64,000 nt of DNA from Gibbula magus (taxonomy: Eukaryota; Mollusca; Gastropoda; Trochida; Trochidae): assembly GCA_936450465.1 (NCBI GenBank), contig OW388303.1, positions 6,325,193-6,389,192 of the forward strand. Reading direction: 5' to 3'. A program made the translations under genes and the position numbers. The notes below the pieces were generated by a model. The model did not search any database, was not told where the DNA came from, and saw nothing but the letters and a program-made list of their open reading frames with translations. Below, piece by piece: positions 23,401 through 35,400 of the stretch; the first letter of the stretch is position 1; each line of letters opens with the position of its first letter.

Positions 23401-26400
23401 AATAGATATCAATAAAGGTAATATTTTGATGAATTTATATTTCACAACTTGATAAAGACAAGTGACCATTTGTTGAAAAATAAAAACAATGAGAACTGAA
23501 GCCATTCATCGGCGCTCCGAGTGGGGAAAAGGTTGCTACGGCATAACAGCAAATTGTTTATTACTTTTATGACACGCTAAGTGTTACTATGTGATCTTTC
23601 TATCAGTGTATATCTTTTATGATTAAAATGTTGTAAAATTAGGTAAAATATAGTGTGTTTTCATTTCGCGTAATGCACAAAATTCGAACCAACCTGCAGA
23701 GGTTGCAGATTCTTTGAAGGGATCCTCCTTGGGGTACATATAGCATAAAAATCCTTATTTTTAACTTGATGACAGATTGTAACTTAATTTTTAAAAATAA
23801 CAGTAAAAATAAGTTCAAAAAACACAAAATAAGTGTTTTCCGAACGTGTGACCACCCTGTGTAGAGCCCCATCCCAGTGCAAACCAAGGGACGTAACTCT
23901 ATTCTCACCACTTATCAATCCGACCAAGTCAGACAGAATAAGGGGAGGTGGGTGGCCGTACCCCAAGGAGGATCCCTTCAAAGAATCTGCAACCTCTGCA
24001 GGTTGGTTCGATTCTTTTTCAGAAGGGATCCTCCTTGGGGTACATATAGCATAAGGCAGACTCCCAAAGATAGACTTAGGATGTGGAATTCTGTCTGTAC
24101 ACTAAATACCCCTAAAAAGTGCTCTACTCAATCCAAGAAAGGTGTCACACTTACCAGATCACGTGACCTCCCACGCCGAGGGCTGAGGACGGGTGATCCC
24201 TTGGGGACTAACCAAACGGCTAACCAGCCTGATTACCGTTACTGAGGCCAAATACCCCCCCCCCCCCCCCCCCCCCTTTTTCCAAAGAGACTATGGGGAA
24301 CAATAGGAGGAAGTACTTCCCACGAGGCAGTGTCCCAGGGACACCTACTGCCGGGGATAAAAATGCCCAAAACAGTGCAATAACTGGTTAAAAAATGAAC
24401 AATTTTTAGTTAGTTTTTAGTCCTGAAAAAGAACTGAACTGAACCAAACTGAACAATAACTTGCAAACAACAAGTAACTCGAAAGCTCAATCAGCTAGAG
24501 AGTTTCAACTCTGCCCACCGGAGAGAACCGACTGACCAAACCGAGCACGCTCCCTAGAGTGCCTGTCTAGTTGGTAGTGTCGAATGAACGTGCTCGGCCG
24601 GCTCCAAATAGCGGCGGAGCAGATCTCTTCGATGGGCAGGGCCGCTGCGAACGCCTTAGACGTCGCTACCGCCCTAACCGAGTGAGCTTTCAGCTGACCT
24701 GGGGGAATGAGTGGTCAACCTTGGGACGATAGCTGTCGGGCAGTCTGATACTGACTCTGTCTCTATGAAAGACAGTCAGTTCGGGATCCGCTGACATTGC
24801 ATGAATATCGCCTACCCGCCTGCCCGACGCCAGAGCCACCAAAAAGGCGGTTTTCCACGTCAAAAGTTGAAGCGATAGTGCATTCAAATCTTTGAACCCC
24901 GGACCTGAGAGCCAATCCAAAACAAATGAAAGGTCCCAAGTGGGGCTGATACGCCGGACAACCGGACGAATCCTGTCCACACCTGCTAGGAAGCGCTGCA
25001 CCAATGGATGCGATCCCAAAAGAGCACCGTCCACTGGTACGTGGAAAGCAGAAATAGCCGTAGAGTATCCCCTGACGGTCGATGCGGCTAAACCAGCATC
25101 TAACCTGGACTGGAGGAACTCCAAAACAGCGACTAGATCTGTAGAAAAGGGATCGAGTAGCCCTCTATCGCCACACCAGCGCGCATAACAGGCCCATCGA
25201 TCTTCATACTGAAGGTTTGTCGAATCCCTCCTCGAAGCCAGTATTGTGTCTGCAACTCGTGCAGGAATACCGCTCTCCTGGAGGCGATTCCGGACAGTGG
25301 CCAAACCACCCACTGAATCCTGGGATTCGGGTGTGGTGCCCCTTCCTGAAATAGTATGTCTCGTCTCGAGGGTAACAGTACAGGCGGCTGTACGAGAAAC
25401 CTGAGAACGGACGGGAACCAACTCTGAGCCGTCCAAAGTGGTGCCACTAGCACTAGGAGGCGAGCTGGTTGATTGGTCAACTGAGAAAGAACCCTGGGGA
25501 TCAGAGGAACTGGAGGGAACGCCCACAGTACTCTGCCCGACCAGCCGATCGCGAAGGCGTCTCTGGCTAGAGCCCTTGGATCTGGTATTCTTGAGCAGAA
25601 CACAGGTATCTGATTCGTCATCCCTGACGCAAACAGATCCACCTGGAACGACCCGAACAACAGGGAGATAGTTCCGAATATCCCCCGGTCGAGCATCCAC
25701 TCGTGAGGTGTTAGGATGCGCCGAGACAAGGCGTCCGCACGGACGTTGTCCACTCCCGGGAGATAAACAGGAACCACCTGAATGCTGAACTGGTCGCACC
25801 ACAGTAGGAACTGCCACGACTCCTGAAGGAGAGATGGAGACACTGTGCCGCCCTGTTTCAGAATGTAGGATAGGGCTGTCTGGTTGTCCATTTCTAGACG
25901 AACCACAAGCCCCTCGATCCGCTCCTTGAAGCACTCGAACACACGTCGAGCTGCTCTGAGCTCTAGCACGTTGATGTGCAATTTCGACTCCTCCTGAGAC
26001 CAAAGGCCCGAGGCTGTCAGGTCTTCCAGGACACCCCCCCAGCCTGATAGGGAGGCGTCTGTCTGGATGGTGACCGAAGGCGTTGGAAGCTCTAGCGGTA
26101 GACCCTTGAGAAGGTTGCTCTCGGAAACCCACCACCGAAGGTGCTCTAGCACCCAAACCGGTGTGGTTAGAACCTTCTCGAAGCTGTCCGAGTGTGACCA
26201 CATTCGTGCCAGCGCTTGCTGAACCGGTCTCATACTCAAGCGAGCTCTCCAAACCACGTCCACTGTCGACGCCATGTGCCCCAGCAACTGAAGCCAAGTC
26301 CTGGCAGTGTGGGTGGGCGACTGAAGGAACAAGTGGACTGCCCCGATCACTCTGGACACCCTGTCCGGGGCCAGGGATACAGAACCGGAGGCCGTATCGA

Positions 26401-29400
26401 ACCTTGCGCCCAGAAACACCAGGTCCTGCCTGGGGGCGATGTCTGACTTCTTCAGGTTGATGATCCAACCCAGCTTGAGCAAGATGTCTAACACCTGCTG
26501 GGTGGCCTCCTGATTCAGTTCTCGAGACAAGGCTCTTATCAGCCAATCGTCCAGGTACGGATGACAACACGTGCCCCGTGACCTGGCGGCCTGTGCCGGT
26601 ACCAACATCAGTTTGGTAAACACCCTCGGCGCAGTTGAAATGCCGAAGGGAAGTACCCGGAACTGGTAACACGTCCCGTCGAAAGAGAACCGAAGAAACT
26701 CCTTGAACTCGGGGTGCATTGGAACATGCAGATAAGCATCCTTGAGGTCTATTGACGACAGCCAATCTCCCCTCTCTACTGACGCTATCACTGTCCTCAG
26801 GGTTTCCATCTTGAACGTTGGAACCTGTAGAATTCAGAATCGGTCTGAACCCTCCGTCCTTCTTGGGTACCAGGAAGTAGGTTGAGTAATAACCACTCTG
26901 CTCCTGACCCTGTGGAACTACCTCGATGGCTGCTTTGTCTAATAAAGCCTGCACCTCGGCGCGAAGGACTTCCGCCTTCTCGGGCAACTCGGGCACCTTC
27001 GTGTGCCGTATCCCGGAGAAAGTCGGTGGGTCGTACTTCCAAAGTGGTAAGTGGCCCTCCCTGAGCGTGGACAGGACCCAGGTATTTGAGGTGACTTTCT
27101 CCCACTCTGAAACGAAGTGAGATAGTCTGCCGCCCACTGGAAGATTCTCGGAAAGACAGTGTACCCCCGTCTCCGGCAGCGTTCGAGCTGCCAGACTTTT
27201 GGGTGGTGACACAGGCAGTGGAGACCCTAGGATTGCTTGTTTGGCTTTCCTCGGCTCCGAAAATTCCGCTGGCCATGATTGCCCCTGCGGTTCTGCCCTT
27301 TCTTTCCCTTCCCCTTGAATTTCTTCTTGTTGCCCATAGGGCCATTCCAAGAAGGTTGGCTCAAACCCCCCGGCGTGGGGTAGAGACCATCAAGGGGGGA
27401 GAGCCGCACTCGCTTCTCTTGCGGAGCTGGGTCCTCGAGGAGCACCTTAGAGTCCTCGAAGGCAACCTTTTGCTCGGCGGCTTCCTTAACTACAGCCTGC
27501 GATCCAGGGAAGAGGGTGGACCCCAACCTGTAAGGCAAGTTCTGTAGTGTGAGGCGTGTGGACTGCGAGTACTTGGACGTCGACAGCCACAGCCGGCGCA
27601 TCCCCATGACTGCGCCCATTATCTGGCTCGCGGCACTCCGAATTGAGTCCCGGGCCAAATAGCTAGATACCTCTGACAGCTGCTTCTGGAATGTAGTCAC
27701 CTTAGTGCCTACTTCCTGCATCTCCGCCTGGTCCTTAGCCTGCATAGCAGCAAGGTAGGCCCCGTGCACCGCCACCCTTAGTTGTTGGGCTCCGTTCCTG
27801 TACGTGTCCTCATGGGCACGGAACTCGGCCTTGAACATAGCAGCGTGCGACGGAAATGGAGGCAGTCGCCGGCCCTGTTTGCCTAGAGAAGGCTGCGCCT
27901 GAGCGCCAGACAGGGTGACAGAGGTCAGGACGCACTCGTCGATAACCGGTAGGTCGAAGAGACCGTCCTCCCCTAACTGGTACCTCTTATTAAGTTCAGG
28001 CAGATCAGCCTTTGTACGGGAACCAGACAGGAGAGGGTTGATCGCCTCAACCAACAAGCTATCAAGAACGCGGAGCCTGGTCGCCGGAGGCTTGCTGGGA
28101 GCAAAAGCCTCCCCCGGTAGACGGAAATCCTCGGAGACCTGCTCCGGTACGGGAACAAGCGTCTGAGGGATAGCGATCGCTATACGGTCACGCGTCTCCC
28201 TCAGAAGCTCGGCGAGCGAGACAGCACGGCCGGATTCCTCATCCTCCTCTGAATACTCGGAGCCATCCTCCGACAGGTCCCCGGTACCGGAGCCACTCAG
28301 TAGCGACCCAGTATCCGAAGCCCTATCTCGGACAGTCCGTTTGAGAGGGATGCGAAACCCAGCTCTGCCCGCCGGCGCTCGTTCCTGAACCAGAGCCGGT
28401 CCCCGAAGCAGCGACGGCCCCGACGCCGGAGCGCCGGAGCCCTTACCTTTGGGGGTACCGGTGCCCCCCGACGTGCTCGGTACCACGGCACCTTGCACCG
28501 TCGGAGGGACTTGTTTAGCTTGAGTACGAGGCAGAGCCGGAGCAGTCTCTCGGGTGCCTACGTCGGATCCCGCTACCTTGCCGGGGCCTGCGCCCGGTTC
28601 AGTAGGGGACCCGAGGTCTTTACCGACATTTTTAGTGCCAGCCGACCCTGGAGCATCGAGATCCGGCAGGGCGACGACGGTCAACTCCTTACGGAGCTGT
28701 GCCATCATCGTCCCCACCATCCCAGTCATTTGCCCCTGGATGATTGCGGAGATAGCCGCAGCATCCAAGTTAGGATTAGGGTTAATAGCAACATTGGTAG
28801 TGAGTGTTTGAGGTAAAAGAACTGGGGGGCTTGATACATCCCCTGCAGCAGGCGACCCCACCTCCATGTCCACCTCATCCGATGAGGAAGAGGGGGCAGG
28901 AGGGGAGCTAACCTTTTGCTTGCCTTTACCCTTCTTACCCTTCCTCTTTTCCTTAGAGGGGGGGACCGAACCCTTAAGTTCTTGGCCCGCCTTCTGGAGG
29001 TTGCGATAGAAAATCATGTCCATCCCCCTCTCCTTCTTGGCCCGAGGGGTGAAGCTGAGACACAACTGGCAGGCTTGTTCGTCATGTTCGTCCTCGAAGA
29101 GACACACCAGGCACCGGTCGTGCTTGTCGGCCGGGGGCAAACGGGCCTTGCACCCCACACATTCGGTGAATGACTGCAAAGTCAAACACAGAATGTACAG
29201 GGGTGTGCATGAGTGTAAGTGCAATGTTTATGTTTGATAAAAGTGCATCATACAAACAACACGCAGAGGCGATACTATAATAACTAAGCACTAGGCAAGT
29301 AATAAATAGTAAGCCACTGAAAGAAATAAAGCATGAAATACCTAGTATATCTTGCCGACTGAAAACGATAACCCCGAGAATGAATAAATTCAAAAAGGGA

Positions 29401-32400
29401 GAAATCCTCGTCAGTAAAGTGCTGCCCTACAATGCGAAGCACGATAAAGAACCTCCAAAACAACCAGATCTCAATACAAAATAGCAAAGTACTAACACAT
29501 TGCATTTTGTTTGAGCATCCGCCATTTTGAGCGTTTTCCATCCGCCATTACTCGGTGAAGTCGAAGCACGTGCGAATTGAAAAACAAAGTTACAACGCGA
29601 AAAACCACTATATAAGTAACCTAACATTCGCCTCTACGAATAAGAAGGGGTTACCACACATACAGAAGCTTTCACTTTGTCCATTTTCTCAGAATAGAAG
29701 AAAAACTCAAGTTAACCGTCGACTGCAAAACACGTCTTGCCAGCTCGATGACAGATTGATAAGAGGTGAGAATAGAGTTACGTCCCTTGGTTTGCACTGG
29801 GATGGGGCTCTACACAGGGTGGTCACACGTTTGGAAAACACTTATTTTGTGTTTTTTGAACTTATTTTTACTGTTATTTTTAAAAATTAAGTTACAATCT
29901 GTCATCAAGTTAAAAATAAGGATTTTTATGCTATATGTACCCCAAGGAGGATCCCTTCTGAAAAAGAACCAATATGGCGGATTTTGCTGACAGAACGGCC
30001 CCTTTAAGCAAATGAAGGCAAAGTAGTAGGTAGTCATGTTATCTACAGCTTTGAACCAGCAACCCCAATATCTGCAGAACTGTACAGAACTTTCTCCTTT
30101 TAAACCCTCTCTGAAGACACACTTCTTTAGATTAGCATTTGACTGCTTCTCTCATGTATCTATCTGAGTTTGGTTTGTCTTGCGCTTTGAGCATTTTCAC
30201 AACGGAAATTAGTATATTTCAAGCATGGTATAACAGTGTTGTTCCTAGAGGGGGTCCTGGGGACATTTGCCCATCTTTTTGGCTAGGTGTCCCTTAAAAT
30301 TTGGAGAAGTAAGATACTTTTACCATTGCAAAGGGTCCCACTTGTTCAGAAATGGCCAAAATGACCCCCTCAGGAGATCACCTAGGAACAACACTGGTAT
30401 AATAATCATTATTATTCAATAATGGGGTTGTCAACTACTTTTAACACAAGAAACACAGGACCCTGTTTAAATAAATTAATCAGATTGAAAACGAACAAAA
30501 AAACTTCAAGACTTTACTATTTCCACATGTTCCTGACTTGTTTGTTACTTAGCCCTCTATGTTGACATTTAAACTTTTTATTATCAAATGACTTGCTACT
30601 TCGCAAAAATAGAGCACATCGAGTTCCCCAAGGTAATAGTCAACAATTACAGCGAAGAGCAGATCATAATGAATTGTCAGAATGGCAAAGAAAATAAAAA
30701 GTTGGTTGAGTCAACGAGATATGCATCTATTGAAAGCTTCAGCGGCAAAGTTTCAAGGATCTCATATTGTTTTCTCGCAAATTGTAAATAAGAGTAAATT
30801 TAAGTATAACTGAAAACTTAGCAACAGATTGACTAGAAAACACCTTTCATGATATATTGCATTATTTTAAATGATACAATTTGAAGCGCCAAAATGACAA
30901 AATCACTACCAAAATCTGGTCTGATGAGATCATATATGTGACAGATTTTGTTAGTATAAAGCTAATAGTACAATACATTAGTAAGCATCCTGTAAATTGT
31001 TAAATAATTTTCTAAACTACATACTACTCTACATATAAAGATCACACATGTAAATGAAATCAACTGACCCTAGCTTTTGGGTAGCATTTTCAAGGGCAAA
31101 CCGACGCTTCCTCATTGAATAAAGCAAAGTATCTGGACTGAAAGGAAAGGTGATATATGAGAAAACTTCCCCAATTAGACGGTGGAAGACGATTGCTTGG
31201 CACCGAAACCAAATGGCAAACAACATTTCACTACAGTAGGCAAAGTTTGCCAGAATCTGAAAGATTTGAATTCAGACCTTTTCATGAGAAGGCAAACACA
31301 CTATAACCACTGTGTTATTCACAATATATTGTGATAACTAGAAGTAACAGGAAACAATTGGGGTTAACGATAACAGGGGTAATGCAAACTTGCACAATCT
31401 TATTAGTCGTCAAAAGGGGATATATTTCTAAACTAGCCCTTTTACAGGCCACTAAATGTTAGTGAAATAAAAATCCCAAAGACAAAAGTGCTTGCCATAA
31501 GCTACTGGTTTCTGACGCTGTAGTTTTCATGCTCACAAAATGTTCATTTAAAAATAGAGCCATGGGCTCTGTAGCTCATCAGGATTTCATTGATTATTAT
31601 CTAAGGTTGACTATGGGTGCGCTCCTTTCGCGTCCTCGGAGCACTCTCAGATCACTGCTCTGCTCTCGTTGAAAGGAGTATCTCGAAGAAATATTGTACA
31701 GCAAGGTCAAGGGTCATTTCCTGAGTCATATAATTTGGTGAAATTAACAACTTTTAGATCTATTTACCATGATAAAAATATTGAACATGATAATAAAGCT
31801 GTCTTCTTGATTTAAAATGAGAGAGATAATATTGTCATTATTTTTTAGCTGTTCATTTGTAGGTCGTATTTCAGCTGCTCTGTCTGCTCCACCTGATTGT
31901 GAGGAGTAGCTTAGAGCAAACTCCGAGCACGGTCTGGTCGCGCTCCTTTCGTTTGGAGTACTCCGAGTAGAATTCTCAGCTGAATGGAGCGCACCCTATC
32001 TAAGTTATATCAAGTAATACATTGTTATCAAGAAAAAAATGGGTTTTTTAGACCTTGACTCCTGTGACCCAACTTTGGAGTCACAGGGTCACAAATCTAC
32101 AATTACAATTTCACCTTTCTACAGCTTTACATACTTAAGATAAAGATGAAAATATTTGGGTCATGACCCGTGACCTAGATTGGGGTCACAAGGTCACAAA
32201 ATCTACAATTTTGAATCCACATTGGCCAAGGAGTCTGAAAACAACTTTTCAGCTCTCTAGACCTTTTGGAACTGGAGAAGAAGATGAAAATAGGTTTTTA
32301 AGGATGTGACCCCTGTGACCCCATTTGGGGTCATGGGGTCACGAAATGTACAATTTAGTATCCCCATTGGCCAAGGAGTCTGCACACAACTTTTCAGCTC

Positions 32401-35400
32401 TCTAGACCTTTTTGAACCGGAGAAGAAGATGAAAATAGGTTTTTAAGGATGTGACCCCGATGAGCCCATTTGGGGTCATGGGGTCATGAAATGTACAATT
32501 TAGTATCCCCATTGGTCAAGGAGTCTGCACACAACTTTTCAGCTCTCTAGACCTTTTGGAACTGGAGAAGAAGATGAAAATAGGTTTTTAAGGATGTGAC
32601 CCCTGTGACCCCATTTGGGGTCATGGGATCACGAAATGTGCAATTTAGTATCCCCATTGGCCAAGGAGTCTGCACACAACTTTTCAGCTCTCTTGACCTT
32701 TTGGAACTGGAGAAGAAGATGAAAATAGGTTTTTAAGGATGTTACCCCTGTGACCCCATTTGGGGTCATGGGGTCACGAAATGTACAATTTAGTATCCCC
32801 ATTGGCCAAGGAGTCTGCACACAACTTTTCAGCTCTCTTGACCTTTTGGAACTGGAGAAGAAGATGAAAATAGGTTTTTAAGGATGTGACCCCTGTGACC
32901 CCAATTGGGATCATGGGGTCACGAAATGTACAATTTAGTATCCCCATTGGCCAAGGAGTCTGCAGACAACTTTTCAGCTCTCTAGACCTTTTTGAACCGG
33001 AGAAGAAGATGAAAATAGGTTTTTAAGGATGTGACCCCGATGAGCCCATTTGAGGTCATGGGGTCATGAAATGTACAATTTAGTATCCCCATTGGCCAAG
33101 GAGTCTGCACACAACTTTTCAGCTCTCTAGACCTTTTGGAACTGGAGAAGACGATGAAAATAGGTTTTTAAGGATGTGACCCTGGTGACCCCATTTGGGG
33201 TCATGGGGGTCCTGAGGTCATGAAATGTACAATTAAGTATCCCCATTGGTCAAGGAGTCTGCACACAACTTTTCAGCTCTCTAGACTTTGGAACTGGAGA
33301 AGAAGATGAAAATAGGTTTTTAAGGATGTGACCCCGGTGACCCCATTAGGGGTCATGGGATCACGAAATGTACAATTTAGTATCCCCATTGGCCAAGGAG
33401 TCTGCACACAACTTTTCAGCTCTCTAGACCTTTTGGAACTGGAGAAGACGATGAAAATAGGTTTTTAAGGCTGTGACCCCGATGAGCCCATTTGGGGTCA
33501 TGGGGTCATGAAATGTACAATTTAGTATCCCCATTGGCCAAGGAGTCTGCACACAACTTTTCAGCTCTCTAGACCTTTTGGAACTGGAGAAGAAGATGAA
33601 AATAGGTTTTTAAGGATGTGACCCCTGTGACCCCATTTGGGGTCATGGGGTCACGAAATGTACAATTTAGTATCCCCATTGGCCAAGGAGTCTGCACACA
33701 ACTTTTCAGCTCTCTTGACCTTTTGGAACTGGAGAAGAAGATGAAAATAGGTTTTTTTAAGGATGTGACCCTTGTGACCCCATTTGGGGTCATGGGATCA
33801 CGAAATGTACAATTTAGTATCCCCATTGGCCAAGGAGTCTGCACACAACTTTTCAGCTCTCTAGACCTTTTTGAACCAGAGAAGAAGATGAAAATAGGTT
33901 TTTAAGGATGTGACCAGGATGAGCCCATTTGGGGTCATGGGGTCATGAAATGTACAATTTAGTATCCCCATTGGCCAAGAAGTCTGCACACAACTTTTCA
34001 GCTCTCTAGACCTTTTGGAACTGGAGAAGAAGATGAAAATAGGTTTTTAAGGATGTGACCCCGGTGACCCCATTTGGGGACATGGGGTCAAGAAATCTAC
34101 AATTTTGAATCCCCATTGGTCAAGGAGTCTGCACACAACTTTTCAGCTCTCTAGACCTTTTGGAACTGGAGAAGAAGATGAAAATAGGTTTTTAAGGATG
34201 TGACCCCGGTGACCCCATTTGGGGTCATGGGGGTCATGGGGTCATGAAATGTACAATTTAGTATCCCCATTGGCCAAGGAGTCTGCACACAACTTTTCAG
34301 CTCTCTAGACCTTTTGGAACTGGAGAAGAAGATGAAAATAGGTTTTTAAGGATGTGACCCCGGTGACCCCATTAGGGGTCATGGGATCACTAAATGTACA
34401 ATTTAGTATCCCCATTGGCCAAGGAGTCTGCACACAACTTTTCAGCTCTCTAGACCTTTTGGAACTGGAGAAGAAGATGAAAATAGGTTTTTAAGGCTGT
34501 GACCCTGGTGACCCCATTTGGGGTCATGGGGTCAGGAAATGTACAATTTAGTATCCCCATTGGTCAAGGAGTCTGCACACAACTTTTCAGCTCTCTTGAC
34601 CTTTTGGAACTGGAGAAGAAGATGAAAATAGGTTTTTAAGGATGTGACCCTTGTGACCCCATTTGGGGTCATGGGGTCACGAAATGTACAATTTAGTATC
34701 CCCATTGGCCAAGGAGTCTGCACACAACTTTTCAGCTCTCTAGACCTTTTTGAACCGGAGAAGAAGATGAAAATAGGTTTTTAAGGATGTGACCCCGATG
34801 AGCCCATTTGGGGTCATGGGGTCATGAAATGTACAATTTAGTATCCCCATTGGCCAAGGAGTCTGCACACAACTTTTCAGCTCTCTAGACCTTTTGGAAC
34901 TGGAGAAGAAGATGAAAATAGGTTTTTAAGGATGTGACCCCGGTGACCCCATTTGGGGTCATGGGGTCATGAAATCTACAATTTTGAATCCCCATTGGTC
35001 AAGGAGTCTGCACACAACTTTTCAGCTCTCTAGACCTTTTGGAACTGGAGAAGAAGATGAAAATAGGTTTTTAAGGATGTGACCCCGGTGACCCCATTTG
35101 GGGTCATGGGGGTCATGGGGTTATGAAATGTACAATTTAGTATCCCCATTGGCCAAGGAGTCTGCACACTACTTTTCAGCTCTCTAGACCTTTTGGAACT
35201 GGAGAAGAAGATGAAAATAGGTTTTTAAGGATGTGACCCCGATGAGCCCATTTGGGGTCATGGGGTCATGAAATGTACAATTTAGTATCCCCATTGGCCA
35301 AGGAGTCTGCACACAACTTTTCAGCTCTCTAGACCTTTTGGAACTGGAGAAGAAGATGAAAATAGGTTTTTAAGGATGTGACCCCGGTGACCCCATTTGG

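Larger units (their letters stand above)
23684..29968 (-). mobile_element. DIRS1-type tyrosine-recombinase retrotransposon (defective)
   Basis: A 6.3-kb unit. It has inverted terminal repeats (left about 23684-23919, right about 29754-29968), an internal complementary region (23958-24053), and minus-strand genes in the order gag-like, RT/RNase H, tyrosine recombinase. It is distinctly more GC-rich than the surrounding DNA. DIRS elements lack integrase and target-site duplications and are thought to integrate as circles by recombinase; no target duplication is visible here. It is transcribed in the same direction as its host TERF gene (intron 9). Coding damage (frameshift in RT, internal deletion in the recombinase) shows this copy is inactive. 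Confidence 0.93.

Noticed and set aside
30588..30791. 67-codon plus-strand frame starting MTCYFAKIEHIEF
   Set aside because: No recognised family and it lies inside the TERF intron on the opposite strand; likely chance or old repeat.
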